Part shown: positions 8,278 through 17,912 of the stretch, piece after piece | Layout of the letters: each line of letters begins with the position of its first letter | Position numbering within the stretch: the first letter of the stretch is position 1 | Translations under genes and position numbers: made by a program | Notes under the pieces: generated by a model | What the model was told of the DNA's origin: nothing | Database searches by the model: none | The model's input: the letters and a program-made list of their open reading frames with translations, nothing else | Assembly: GCA_000026125.1 (NCBI GenBank) | Contig: CU207211.1 | Coordinates: 3,162,001 to 3,226,000, forward strand | Length of the DNA: 64,000 nucleotides | Origin: Herminiimonas arsenicoxydans | GTDB taxonomy: Bacteria > Pseudomonadota > Gammaproteobacteria > Burkholderiales > Burkholderiaceae_D | Direction: 5' to 3'

Positions 8278-9504
8278 GGCGGTTTCAACCGGTGGATGCA
8301 ACAGATTGATAAAACCGTTGAGCCGGTGTTTCGTAGTTTAGTGTTTTTCTTGGTCGTTCATTCAATCGTCTTGCTACAGCATTGAGTTGTGCCTGCGAAT
8401 AGCCAGAGAGATTCAACCCTTTAGGGAAGTACTGCCGTAACAGTCCGTTGGTATTTTCGTTTGATCCTCGTTGCCACGGGCTTCTTGGATCACAGAAATA
8501 GACCTGGATATCAGTCGCTAGTGTGAAGCGCTTGTGGTCAGCGAGTTCTTTGCCACGATCCCATGTCAGTGACTTATACAGTTCTTGCGGTAGTTTCCCT
8601 GCATGCTTGATGAGCGCATTGACCACCGTCTGCGTATCTTTCCTATCGATCTTCACCAGCATGACATAGCGCGTATGGCGCTCCACTAGCGTCGCAATCT
8701 GACTGTTCGCACTTCCGCATAGCAAATCGCCTTCCCAGTGACCCGGCACAGCACGATCTTCCACCATCGCAGGCCGCTCGCTGATCGATACGGCATCGCT
8801 GATCTTGCCGTGATTGTCTGTCTTCTGGGTGTGATGAAGGGAGCGAGGCATGACTCGAGTGCGTCTCAGGTGCTCTGTCAGTTCCTTCTTCAAGGCACCG
8901 CGTGTCTGTATGAATAAGGTTCTGTAGATGGTTTCGTGAGACACCTGAAACTCCTCATCATCGGGATGGATGTGTTTGAGCCAGCCGGCCACTTGCTGTG
9001 GAGACCATTGCTGGCGCAGCTTGTCGGCAACCATACTGGCTAGCGGTCGATTCTGCAGGAGCTTACAAGGTTTAGGGCGATGCGCTCGTTCCCACGTGGC
9101 CTTGTCTGCATCAGCTGCTCGGTAGCTTTCAACACCGCCGTTGCGGTTGAGTTCGCGACTGATTGTCGATGGTGATCTGCCTATACTTCTGGCGATGGTA
9201 TGCATAGAGTGACCTGCAACGATGGATCGAGAGATCTCTTCGCGTTCAGCTAGCGTTAGTGATCTTATAGAGCGGGTACGGTGCGGCGGCTTGATGCCGC
9301 CACTTTCTGCAAGTATCCGCTGCACGGAGGAATGATTGCGGTCAAAGAGCTGTGCGATCTGCTGAAGAGATTCTCCCTTCTTCCAGCGTTCCCACATTAC
9401 AGCCTTCTGACTATCGGTATAGATGATCCTTGTGCGACGCTCCATGACACACTCCCGCTATCTGCATAGCCTTTAGTGTGTTGCATCCACCGGTTGAAAC
9501 CGCC
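8278..9504 (-). mobile_element. IS30-family insertion sequence, copy 1 (1227 bp)
   Basis: Both ends begin GGCGGTTTCAACCGGTGGAT and point inward, with the right end as the complement. One transposase gene fills the element. The flanks are AATGTCCGCTTTGGGT on the left and GCCAAAAGCGGAC on the right, two halves of one palindromic dispersed repeat, so this copy appears to have inserted in the middle of such a repeat. IS30-family elements are known to favour palindromic targets. It forms the left arm of the ptx composite structure. Confidence 0.88.
8285..9445 (-). CDS. IS30-family transposase, copy 1
   Basis: A 386-residue DDE transposase. The N-terminus has two helix-turn-helix regions (SLQQIAQLFDRNHSSVQRIL and HTIARSIGRSPSTISREL). 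The catalytic core follows with GHWEGDLL (first D), LTWDRGKELADH (second D) and RGSNENTNGLLRQYFPKG (E). The frame is intact. It is about 90% identical by eye to the second copy at 14,922-16,082, so the two are related iso-elements rather than a fresh duplication. Confidence 0.93.
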   Translation of the reverse strand: MERRTRIIYTDSQKAVMWERWKKGESLQQIAQLFDRNHSSVQRILAESGGIKPPHRTRSIRSLTLAEREEISRSIVAGHSMHTIARSIGRSPSTISRELNRNGGVESYRAADADKATWERAHRPKPCKLLQNRPLASMVADKLRQQWSPQQVAGWLKHIHPDDEEFQVSHETIYRTLFIQTRGALKKELTEHLRRTRVMPRSLHHTQKTDNHGKISDAVSISERPAMVEDRAVPGHWEGDLLCGSANSQIATLVERHTRYVMLVKIDRKDTQTVVNALIKHAGKLPQELYKSLTWDRGKELADHKRFTLATDIQVYFCDPRSPWQRGSNENTNGLLRQYFPKGLNLSGYSQAQLNAVARRLNERPRKTLNYETPAQRFYQSVASTG

Positions 9505-10023
9505 GCCAAAAGCGGACGGTTAATGATGCCGGCCGTCAGCGCCAGTATATCGCCTCGAAAGAGCCGTGAAATAAGAAACGTGGTCGCGGACACGAAAAAA
9601 TCGCGAAACTTAGCATGGCGCGGAAAAGAATGCGTACTACGCCGCCGGTCACTCGGAATTTGATTTCTTCCGCATTTCCTTAGCCATAGGCAGTAAACGC
9701 GGTAGGTAAATATACCGCTCATCAAACATGCTTGTGAAAGATAGAGGCCACGCCACTTCCAACGTGGCCTCTATCAATTTGGCCCTGAGAAATTGAACCA
9801 ATTAAATAATTAAAAAATATTTACTCGCTAATCCCAGCAACATTTCATTCAAGCGCACAACAAATCCGGCGGGATCTTTGAGTTTGCCAACCGTCAGCTA
9901 TGGTAAGAGCAGTGTCTTTAAACTTTCATACCTGATATCCATACAACTCTATATACGCGCGAAAGTTTGGCTGCAAAACTATGCTCAGTCAGTCGCTATG
10001 CATTTCATATAGGCACGCAATTT
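9505..10023. other. non-coding stretch between IS30 copy 1 and the ptx promoter, with hairpin
   Basis: No convincing gene is present. At 9740-9775 GATAGAGGCCACG and CGTGGCCTCTATC form a perfect 13-bp stem with a 10-nt loop. This is probably the terminator of a gene lost from the left, although no clear T-run follows. Confidence 0.5.
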
Positions 10024-10057
10024 CTGTAATGAACTCGTAACAATCGAGCATTAACAT
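10024..10057 (+). promoter_or_regulatory. Pho-box-like promoter of the ptx operon
   Basis: CTGTAAT-GAAC-TCGTAAC (10,024-10,041) resembles the PhoB direct repeat, two 7-mers 11 bp apart, with roughly 14 of 21 positions matching the enterobacterial consensus. A TAACAT -10-like hexamer follows at 10,052. Phosphite operons are commonly induced by phosphate starvation. The match is imperfect, so this is a candidate only. Confidence 0.4.
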
Positions 10058-10073
10058 TGCCTCATTCGAATTC

Positions 10074-10098
10074 GTAATCAATCAACTTGATTGATTAC
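10074..10098. promoter_or_regulatory. perfect 25-bp palindrome before ptxA, candidate PtxE operator
   Basis: GTAATCAATCAA (10,074-10,085) and its exact complement (10,087-10,098) surround a single C. The site lies between the putative -10 region and the GAGGGG ribosome binding site (10,111). It contains the T-N11-A pattern of LysR-type binding sites, and the operon ends with a LysR gene. It could also form an mRNA hairpin in the leader. Confidence 0.55.
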
Positions 10099-10124
10099 AA
10101 ATAGAAATCAGAGGGGTGCAAGCC

Positions 10125-10913
10125 ATGATTCAACTTAATGATGTATCGGTACGCTACGGCGATACCTATGCTTTACGTTCTACCTCGCTCAAACTCCACA
10201 AGGGACAGTTCACCGTTCTCCTTGGGGCGTCTGGCGCGGGCAAGTCGACGCTGCTTCGATGCATCAACATGATGTGCCAACCCAGCGCTGGCACGATTGA
10301 TGTCGTTGGATTGGGGCTGTTGCAAAACAGACGTGTATTGCAGGCACATCGTCGTCAGACCGGTATGGTCTTTCAACAGCATCAACTCATCGCTCGTCGC
10401 ACTGCTTTGCAGAACGTGCTGATGGGCCGCCTAGGTTATCACACCACACTTCGCAGTCTTTTCCCTTTATCGCAAGAAGAACAACGAATCGGATTGCGAG
10501 CGCTGGATCGTGTCGGTCTATTGCATAAAGCACTTACGCGTGTCGATCAATTAAGCGGCGGGCAACAACAGCGCGTTGGGATTGCCAGGGCATTGACGCA
10601 GCAACCAAAACTGATACTCGCCGACGAACCCGTCGCCAGTCTTGACCCGGCAACCTCAGAGAAGGTGCTGGAAATCCTTCGTCAAATCTGCAAAGAAGAT
10701 GGCATCTCTGCAGTGGTCAGTCTCCATCAAGTCGATCTTGCACTCAAATATTCAGACCGAATCGTTGGACTTGCCCACGGCAAGGTGATGTTCGACGCGG
10801 TTCCGACCGATTTGAATGAGAACGTGTTGGCAGCACTGTATGACGCCAAACCATCTACCGTTTCGGAAGTACCGACCATGCCGTTCGCTTCAATCTTAAA
10901 CTTATCAATGTAA
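10125..10913 (+). CDS. ptxA: phosphite ABC transporter, ATP-binding protein
   Basis: A 262-residue ABC ATPase of the PhnC/PtxA type that powers phosphite import at the inner membrane. Seen: Walker A GASGAGKST, Q-loop VFQQHQLI, signature LSGGQQQRVGIARAL, Walker B LILADEP and switch histidine VVSLHQVDLA. The ATG at 10,125 lies 8 nt after GAGGGG; a GTG at 10,116 overlaps that site and is not chosen. It is the first gene of ptxABCDE, with ptxB starting 9 nt after its stop. By sequence alone it could be called phnC; the ptxD neighbour decides the name. Confidence 0.92.
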   Translation: MIQLNDVSVRYGDTYALRSTSLKLHKGQFTVLLGASGAGKSTLLRCINMMCQPSAGTIDVVGLGLLQNRRVLQAHRRQTGMVFQQHQLIARRTALQNVLMGRLGYHTTLRSLFPLSQEEQRIGLRALDRVGLLHKALTRVDQLSGGQQQRVGIARALTQQPKLILADEPVASLDPATSEKVLEILRQICKEDGISAVVSLHQVDLALKYSDRIVGLAHGKVMFDAVPTDLNENVLAALYDAKPSTVSEVPTMPFASILNLSM

Positions 10914-11783
<870 letters not shown>

Positions 11784-11800
11784 TCATTTGAAAGCACTCA

Positions 11801-12598
11801 ATGCAAGCTGAATTCAACGTTGTGCTGGCGCAGCATCGACAGGGCTGGAATCGCTCATTCATATTTGTCGCGGCTACTTTTGCAATCATCTTTTTTTGCT
11901 GGTACTACGTTGATTTATTCAACTCCGAACGTTTGGGTGAGGGCATTCCCAGCCTGATCAGTCTGATGGGAGAAATGTTTCCCCCAAACTTCGCGCAGCT
12001 GCGTAGCTGGATCAGTCCATTAGCGGATACGCTTGCCATGAGTGTCGCCGGTACGTCAATCGCAGTGCTGCTATCTCTTCCATTGGGCTTTCTTGCAGCG
12101 CACAATACTACCCCTCATCCGCTGGTGTACCACTTTGCACGGACCTTGCTGAATGGACTGCGCTCAATTCCAGAGCTGATCATGGGAATTATTTTTGTCG
12201 CGGCAGTCGGTTTTGGTGCCTTGCCTGGCGTATTGGCCTTGGCGCTGCATTCAGTTGGCATGATCGCAAAATTCTTTGCCGAGGCAATCGAACATACCGA
12301 TCAGGCACCAATTGAAGCCGCTCGAGCGGCAGGCTGCAGTCCGCTTCAAGTAATCTTCCATGGCGTTCTACCGCAGGTACTCCCGCAAATGGCTGATACC
12401 GCCATCTATCGCTGGGAATATAACTTCCGCGCTTCGACGGTAATGGGGATGGTTGGAGCAGGCGGCATCGGGTTTGAACTGATGGGTTCATTGCGCATCA
12501 TGCAGTATCAGGAAGTATCGGCCATTCTTATCGTCATTCTAGCCATGGTGACGCTGGTCGATGGATTCAGCGGTTTTCTTCGTAAACACTTCAAATAA
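11801..12598 (+). CDS. ptxC: phosphite ABC transporter, permease
   Basis: A 265-residue inner-membrane permease of the PhnE/PtxC family with about six hydrophobic segments. The EAA loop that contacts the ATPase is visible as [20 protein letters not shown] near 175-195. The C-terminal segment [20 protein letters not shown] is typical of phosphonate/phosphite permeases. It lies 17 nt after ptxB and 8 nt before ptxD, in one transcription unit, and forms the channel of the PtxABC importer. Confidence 0.92.
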   Translation: MQAEFNVVLAQHRQGWNRSFIFVAATFAIIFFCWYYVDLFNSERLGEGIPSLISLMGEMFPPNFAQLRSWISPLADTLAMSVAGTSIAVLLSLPLGFLAAHNTTPHPLVYHFARTLLNGLRSIPELIMGIIFVAAVGFGALPGVLALALHSVGMIAKFFAEAIEHTDQAPIEAARAAGCSPLQVIFHGVLPQVLPQMADTAIYRWEYNFRASTVMGMVGAGGIGFELMGSLRIMQYQEVSAILIVILAMVTLVDGFSGFLRKHFK

Positions 12599-12606
12599 CT
12601 TTAAAC

Positions 12607-13617
12607 ATGAAACCTAAAATTGTAATCACGCATTGGGTACACCCTGAAATCGTCGAAATGCTGTCGTCTGTTGCGGAAGTCGTGACTAACGACACGCTTG
12701 AAACATTACCGCGCGAAGAATTGCTGCGTCGATCAAAGGATGCAGATGCCGTCATGGCATTCATGCCTGACAGTGTTGACGACAGCTTCCTCGCCGCTTG
12801 TCCGAAATTGAAGATCGTTTTTGCAGCGCTGAAAGGCTATGACAATTTCGATGTCGATGCATGTACAAAGCGCGGTGTCTGGTTCGGTATCGTGCCGGAC
12901 TTGTTGACGGTGCCAACCGCAGAGTTAACCGTAGGCCTTTTGCTTGGATTAACGCGCCATGTCATGGCTGGTGACGATCATGTCCGAAGCGGGACGTTTC
13001 ATGGCTGGCGACCGAAGCTTTATGGTGCTGGCCTGGCTGGCAGCACCATAGGAATAATCGGAATGGGACGCGTAGGAAAGGCCATTGCCAAACGACTGTC
13101 CGGATTTGAAATGAACGCCGTTTACTGCGACAGCGTTCCGCTCAATCCTGTCGATGAACAAGCATGGAATGCACGGCAAGTATCATTCGATGAATTGCTG
13201 ACTTGCAGTGATTTTGTTGTTCCCATGCTTCCCATGACGTCTGACACTTTCCATTTGATCGATGCTCATGCAATTTCTAAAATGAGGCGTGGAAGCTATC
13301 TTCTTAATACATCGCGTGGCTCCGTTGTTGATGAAAATGCGGTGGTAGAGGCTTTGAACCAAGGTCATTTGGCAGGATATGCTGCCGATGTATTTGAAAT
13401 GGAAGAATGGGCACGCCCAGACCGCCCATTGACGGTGCCACAAGCCTTGCTCAACAATCGGACGCAAACACTTTTTACCCCTCATGTGGGCTCTGGCGTA
13501 AAAAAAGTACGGCTGGAAATCGAGCGATATTCTGCTCACAGCATTCTGCAGGCTCTTGCCGGGCAACGGCCTGACGGTGCTCTCAATGAACCACTTAAGG
13601 CATCAGTCGCGGCGTGA
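12607..13617 (+). CDS. ptxD: phosphite dehydrogenase (NAD+)
   Basis: A 336-residue D-2-hydroxyacid-dehydrogenase-fold enzyme that oxidises phosphite to phosphate with NAD+. It follows Pseudomonas stutzeri PtxD closely: K76 in [20 protein letters not shown]237 in SRGSVVDE, E266 in [12 protein letters not shown] and H293 in TPHVGSG match the catalytic set. GMGRVG at 152-157 is the nucleotide-binding glycine motif. Residue 175 is D (E in P. stutzeri), an acidic residue consistent with NAD+ rather than NADP+ preference. It overlaps ptxE by 4 bp. The FALKG/FEMED-type motifs separate it from ordinary glyoxylate or phosphoglycerate dehydrogenases. Confidence 0.95.
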   Translation: MKPKIVITHWVHPEIVEMLSSVAEVVTNDTLETLPREELLRRSKDADAVMAFMPDSVDDSFLAACPKLKIVFAALKGYDNFDVDACTKRGVWFGIVPDLLTVPTAELTVGLLLGLTRHVMAGDDHVRSGTFHGWRPKLYGAGLAGSTIGIIGMGRVGKAIAKRLSGFEMNAVYCDSVPLNPVDEQAWNARQVSFDELLTCSDFVVPMLPMTSDTFHLIDAHAISKMRRGSYLLNTSRGSVVDENAVVEALNQGHLAGYAADVFEMEEWARPDRPLTVPQALLNNRTQTLFTPHVGSGVKKVRLEIERYSAHSILQALAGQRPDGALNEPLKASVAA

Positions 13618-14471
13618 TCGATTTAGAAAAGCTGGAGACATTCCTGACAGTCGCGAAGCATGGCGGATTTCGCGGAGCCGCCATGCATCGTGGACTTTCA
13701 CAATCGACATTAACGCAACATATCAAACAGCTGGAGCGATCTTTAAATGCCGTATTGATAGACAGAAGCAATGCCGTAAGCAAACTCACAACCGAGGGGC
13801 AAGCGTTACTGCCTTACGCGCAGATGCTGATCGATATTTCTAAAAAGGCCAGCGATCTGTTCCGCAGGTCATCGCTGACAATCGGAGCAAGCTCTAACGT
13901 CGGAATTTATTTGTTACAGCCCTATTTGAAGGAATTTCAGCGGCGTTCCGGTGTCAAGCTGGATATTGTCATTGCCGACAACACAAGTATTGCTGATAAA
14001 TTGCAAAGACTGGAGATTGACGTCGCCGTCATGGAATGGTGGGACAGCCGGTCGGGATTTACTGCAAGCATTTGGCGGTCCGAAGAACTGGTGTTGATCG
14101 TTCCCACATCCCATCCGTGGGCAGGCCGATCTACTATCCAACTCGAAGAGTTGGATGGCATTGAACTGATCGGTGGAGAGAAAGGGACGGGAACCGGCCG
14201 CATCATTGAGAGAATGTTGGGTGCTAGAGATTTGCGTATTAATGTAGCGATGCAACTTGGCAGTACCGAAGCCGTAAAACATGCGGTTAAGGCAGGTCTT
14301 GGCGTCTCAGTGGTATTGGCGGGTGCAGTCACGGATGAAGTTTTGAGTCGCCAGTTTAATGTCTTGCGTATCGACGGAGACACTCTACAAAAAGATATTT
14401 ACGTCATACATCGCAATTGCACTTCGGCTGATTCCGTCGAAAGCAAATTCGTAGACTTCCTGCGACAGTAG
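13614..14471 (+). CDS. ptxE: LysR-type regulator of the ptx operon
   Basis: A 285-residue LysR-type transcription factor that starts with GTG inside the ptxD stop (4-bp overlap). The N-terminal winged HTH is [20 protein letters not shown] followed by [18 protein letters not shown]. The rest is a periplasmic-binding-protein-like effector domain ([21 protein letters not shown] and onward). Its place at the operon end matches PtxE of P. stutzeri. The palindrome at 10,074-10,098 is a likely binding site. Whether it senses phosphite is not shown by the sequence. Confidence 0.9.
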   Translation: MIDLEKLETFLTVAKHGGFRGAAMHRGLSQSTLTQHIKQLERSLNAVLIDRSNAVSKLTTEGQALLPYAQMLIDISKKASDLFRRSSLTIGASSNVGIYLLQPYLKEFQRRSGVKLDIVIADNTSIADKLQRLEIDVAVMEWWDSRSGFTASIWRSEELVLIVPTSHPWAGRSTIQLEELDGIELIGGEKGTGTGRIIERMLGARDLRINVAMQLGSTEAVKHAVKAGLGVSVVLAGAVTDEVLSRQFNVLRIDGDTLQKDIYVIHRNCTSADSVESKFVDFLRQ

Positions 14472-14914
14472 CAGTGCGCTTTGCGAAGCATAAGCCGCGC
14501 AGCATTTTGATATCCTCTTCTGAAAAAATTCAGTCCACGTTATTGCTAGGGAGACACGGATTTAATCACTGAGTCTCCCAACCGATTTGCACGCGTAAAT
14601 GTAGTATCAAAATAATCATCAAGATTGCCCTGAAATGATGCCCACGCCGCGAGCCGAGCCAGCTTTTCGTAAGCCGAATACTGGAAGAAGAAAAAACGCA
14701 CGCGCCGCTAGATCTTCCCAGGGAAGATGTAACAGGTGGTGCCGTTCGCGGGCTGCTCCAATACAAGGGCAATTACGGGCAGTCCATTGAAATACTATAG
14801 TGCGATAGTGGCGATATCGACATCCAATCAAGTTTATAAATACACCCAACTCAGAGATATGAACTTCCATAGAATTTATAGAAAAATATTTATTCTTCAA
14901 CGTCCACTTTGGGT
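14472..14914. other. non-coding stretch after ptxE
   Basis: No supported gene. GGGAGAC (14,549-14,555) and GTCTCCC (14,573-14,579) form a small hairpin that could end the ptx transcript, but no T-run follows. CGTCCACTTTGGGT at 14,901-14,914 is half of the dispersed palindromic repeat in which the second IS30 lies. Confidence 0.45.
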
Positions 14915-16141
14915 GGCGGTTTCAACCGGTGGATGCAACAGATTGATAAAACCGTTGAGCCGGTGTTTCGTAGTTTAAGGTTTTTCTCGGTCGTTCATTG
15001 AGTTGTCTGGCAACAGCATTCAATTGAGCCTGCGAGTAACCCGAGATATCCATTCCTTTTGGGAAGTATTGACGCAGCAGGCCATTGGTATTTTCGTTTG
15101 AGCCGCGCTGCCAGGGACTGCGTGGATCGCAGAAATACACCTGGATATCTGTAGCCAGTGTGAAGCGCTTGTGGTCAGCTAGTTCTTTGCCTCGATCCCA
15201 TGTCAGCGATTTATATAATTCCTGCGGTAGCTTGCCCGCATGCTTGATCAGCGCATCAATCACCGTCTGCGTATCTTTGCGAGCGATTTTTACCAACATC
15301 ACATAGCGCGTATGGCGCTCCACCAATGTCGCGATGTGGCTGTTGCCACTTCCAAATAATAAATCACCTTCCCAATGGCCTGGGACCGCACGATCCTCTA
15401 CCGTAGCCGGTCTTTCGCTGATCGAAACAGCATCAATGATCTGGCCGTGATTGTCTGTCTTCTGCGTGTGATGACGTGAACGACGCATGACACGTGTGCG
15501 CCTCAGATGCTCGGTCAGCTCTTTCTTCAGGGCACCGCGTGTCTGGATGAACAAGGTCTTGTAGATAGTTTCGTGAGACACATGCAATTCCTCATTGCCT
15601 GGATGAGTGTATTTGAGCCATCCGGCCACTTGTTGTGGTGACCATCGTTGGCGAAGTTTGGTCGCAACGGCGCTGGCTAGCTGCCGGTTCTGTAAAAGCT
15701 TACAGGGTTTAGGCCGATGCGCGCGGTTCCAGGTGGCTGCATCTGCCTCTGCAGCACGATAGGCTTCAATGCCGCCGTTGCGTTTGATCTCCCGACTGAT
15801 TGTCGATGTTGCCCGTTCCAGGTTCTTGGCGATGGTGCGCATCGAGTCACCAGCGACAATCGAACGGGAGATTTCTTCACGCTCGGCCAGTGTCAATGCC
15901 GTACTGGATCGAATGCGTGGCGGTGGTCGAATCCCACCGCTCTTGGCCAGAATGCGCTGGACAGAGGAATGGTTTCGATCGAAGAGCTGGGCAATCTGCT
16001 GGAGAGATTCTCCCTTCTTCCAGCGATCCCACATCAAAGCCTTTTGGCTATCGGTATAGATGATCCTTGTTCGGCGAACCATGACACACTCCCGCTATCT
16101 GCATAGCCTTTAGTGTGTTGCATTCACCGGTTGAAACCGCC
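14915..16141 (-). mobile_element. IS30-family insertion sequence, copy 2 (1227 bp)
   Basis: It has the same ends (GGCGGTTTCAACCGGTG, inverted) and length as copy 1. Near the right end one base differs (CATTCACC in place of CATCCACC). The left flank is half of the GTCCACTTTGGGT repeat; the right flank is unrelated and leads within about 60 bp to the right IS21-type end, which suggests a deletion next to this element. Confidence 0.88.
14922..16082 (-). CDS. IS30-family transposase, copy 2
   Basis: A 386-residue intact DDE transposase with the same layout as copy 1: tandem HTH motifs at the N-terminus, then GHWEGDLLFG, LTWDRGKELADH and RGSNENTNGLLRQYF with the catalytic acidic residues. Differences from copy 1 cluster in the second HTH (RTIAKNLERATSTISREI against HTIARSIGRSPSTISREL), which could alter DNA recognition. 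It probably acts on both elements' ends. Confidence 0.93.
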   Translation of the reverse strand: MVRRTRIIYTDSQKALMWDRWKKGESLQQIAQLFDRNHSSVQRILAKSGGIRPPPRIRSSTALTLAEREEISRSIVAGDSMRTIAKNLERATSTISREIKRNGGIEAYRAAEADAATWNRAHRPKPCKLLQNRQLASAVATKLRQRWSPQQVAGWLKYTHPGNEELHVSHETIYKTLFIQTRGALKKELTEHLRRTRVMRRSRHHTQKTDNHGQIIDAVSISERPATVEDRAVPGHWEGDLLFGSGNSHIATLVERHTRYVMLVKIARKDTQTVIDALIKHAGKLPQELYKSLTWDRGKELADHKRFTLATDIQVYFCDPRSPWQRGSNENTNGLLRQYFPKGMDISGYSQAQLNAVARQLNERPRKTLNYETPAQRFYQSVASTG

Positions 16142-16197
16142 GTCGATAACAGACATTCATACAAATCCAGCGAGCGTCGCATTTAGAATCCAAATGG

Positions 16198-16270
16198 GTG
16201 GCAACGTTGAGATGCGACAAGGTGGCAACTTTGCTTTGCGAACTAGTGGCAACCTTCATGCGAATACTCA
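16198..16270 (-). repeat. right IS21-type terminal repeat region
   Basis: GTGGCAA occurs at 16,198, 16,222 and 16,246, exactly 24 bp apart, and the end is ATGCGAATACTCA (16,258-16,270). Read on the minus strand it begins TGAGTATTCGCATGAAGG, matching the left end at 2464. Confidence 0.7.
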
Positions 16271-16275
16271 ACGAA
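16271..16275. repeat. 5-bp target-site duplication, right copy (ACGAA)
   Basis: ACGAA directly follows the terminal CA and equals 2459-2463. The next bases, GACATTTGA, restore the reading frame and stop codon of the exonuclease gene at 1990. Confidence 0.7.
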
Positions 16276-16298
16276 GACATTTGATATCGGTACGACAT

Positions 16299-16328
16299 AA
16301 AAAAGGCGACCGGTTAGGTCGCCTTTTT
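16299..16328. terminator. bidirectional rho-independent terminator
   Basis: GGCGACC-GGTTA-GGTCGCC (16,305-16,323) with an A-run before and TTTTT after. In the minus direction it ends the HsdR-N gene. In the plus direction it must once have ended the exonuclease gene now separated from it by the insertion. Confidence 0.85.
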
Positions 16329-16356
16329 CACGAAATCTTCGGTATAGGTAATAGCG

Positions 16357-17445
16357 CTATACGACCAACTTAGTCGCTGTAATCAGCGTTTCAGATAAGC
16401 CATAAATATCGTCGAGCTTAGAAATTGGATACCTAGTTTCCTTTTTCTCGTGGTCAAGAATGCCGACATATTTCTGAGCACGATTGAAGTGCAGCCTGCA
16501 AACTGGTTTTCGATTATTGTCATCAAGGAGAATTCCGAAGTAGCTTTGTGTATCTCGGTGCACTACCCGTGTAGGATCTACAATCTGACGAATTATGGAT
16601 TTCACAATGAAGAATCCTTCTTGCTCTTCTTCCGTTGTGACAATACGGGCAATGTCATCGTCCTGAAGCTGTTCGTCGCTAGATTCATCAACAATTTCTA
16701 TTTGAGCAGAAGGTGAGGCTTGTAGCGGCACTCCTGCAATCGCAGATTTCAGTCGGTCGTTCACTAAATCTGAGGTGAACTGAGCGATTGCTTTGTCTAG
16801 TAACGGAGCAAACTGCTCTCTTATCCTAGCGGTGATTACACCGTCATGTACACGAGAGACAAAGAATCTAAGGAACTCATCAGTCGGTGTCGCAAGTTGA
16901 GTAGCAAGTTCTCGTTTGAGTTGGCCTATATATTTCAATTCTCCAGCTGCACTGATGATCGACTCGACATCGAAAGATGACTTTGTCAGTTTCGCTAGTT
17001 CTGGGACGAGATGCTCATCAATATTGAGCAAGTCTAGCTCCAAGAAGGGCTTCTCATCCATCTTATTAGGTGCATCAAGGTCTGTAAAAAATTTATAGAC
17101 CTGACCATTAGTTAAGATAGAAATTCTTGCTGTAGTTACATGAAAGTAGCGAAACAGCTGGCTAGCATGATTGATCGACAGCGGTTCACCAATTTTTTTG
17201 CATTCAACTAGGATTTGAATTTGCCCACTTTTCAAAATCGCGTAGTCGATTTTTTCGCCCTTCTTTGTTCCAACATCACAAATATATTCCGGCACAACTT
17301 CGGTTGGGTCAAAAACATCGTATCCAAGTACCGTTTGGATAAACGGCATGACAAATGCGGTTTTGGTGGCTTCTTCCGTTGAGATACTTTTACTTTGCTG
17401 CCTAATTTTTGCGGCTAATACAGTAAGACGTTCGTTAAATTCCAT
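16357..17445 (-). CDS. HsdR N-terminal-domain nuclease-like protein
   Basis: A 362-residue protein with a type I restriction HsdR N-terminal (PD-(D/E)XK) domain in its first 150 residues. The catalytic pattern is visible as EYICDVGTKKGEKIDYAI followed by IQILVECKKIGEPL (D and ExK). The motor domains of a full HsdR are missing, and the C-terminal 100 residues form a separate unrecognised region ending LDDIYGLSETLITATKL. ATG at 17,445 is chosen over GTG at 17,451 because GGAG lies 5 nt before it. Lone proteins of this type are common in islands and are presumed defence nucleases; no partner methylase lies nearby. Confidence 0.75.
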   Translation of the reverse strand: MEFNERLTVLAAKIRQQSKSISTEEATKTAFVMPFIQTVLGYDVFDPTEVVPEYICDVGTKKGEKIDYAILKSGQIQILVECKKIGEPLSINHASQLFRYFHVTTARISILTNGQVYKFFTDLDAPNKMDEKPFLELDLLNIDEHLVPELAKLTKSSFDVESIISAAGELKYIGQLKRELATQLATPTDEFLRFFVSRVHDGVITARIREQFAPLLDKAIAQFTSDLVNDRLKSAIAGVPLQASPSAQIEIVDESSDEQLQDDDIARIVTTEEEQEGFFIVKSIIRQIVDPTRVVHRDTQSYFGILLDDNNRKPVCRLHFNRAQKYVGILDHEKKETRYPISKLDDIYGLSETLITATKLVV

Positions 17446-17678
17446 TTCCACTCCGGCATATTCGATTTAAAAGTTCAATTTAATACAACTTTCTTGCCAA
17501 GACGGAACATATTCGCAATTTTTCTTAAATTAGCTCTAAGATTTGATGACTCCTCCCATAAACATGGGATGCGTTGTAGCTATAACTAGAATTTCACAGA
17601 TAGGATAGCGATAAGCGAATTGAGTAATCAATTAGGTCATCTACAATTGAAATAATATTCTCTGTTTCGAGGTCAGCG

Positions 17679-17867
17679 ATGAAGAAGCAAAATACTTCAC
17701 ATCAGAAAACTTGGGCACTCCAAATCTTGGATCCAAATGATGGCAGTGGTGACGGGATACTTCCTCTTCCCGATGAATTGCTAAAAGCATTAGGCTGGCA
17801 AGAAAACGACTCGATAGATGTCTCATTAGATGAGACAGGAAGCATCCGATTGAACAGAAAATCTTAG
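17679..17867 (+). CDS. AbrB/MazE-like small DNA-binding protein
   Basis: A 62-residue protein whose segment DGILPLPDELLKALGWQEND followed by SIDVSLDETGSIRLNRKS has the SpoVT-AbrB swapped-hairpin pattern of MazE-type antitoxins. GAGG stands before the ATG. No toxin gene follows; the next gene is the convergent tniQ. It may be an orphan antitoxin or a regulator of the transposition module. Confidence 0.65.
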   Translation: MKKQNTSHQKTWALQILDPNDGSGDGILPLPDELLKALGWQENDSIDVSLDETGSIRLNRKS

Positions 17868-17912
17868 CGGTACGAACATCACTAGATGACGTACGGCCCT
17901 GCCAGGGAACTG

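Noticed and set aside
16110..16298. 62-codon open frame containing KVAT repeats
   Set aside because: It is the right IS21-type terminal repeat region read on the minus strand, not a gene.
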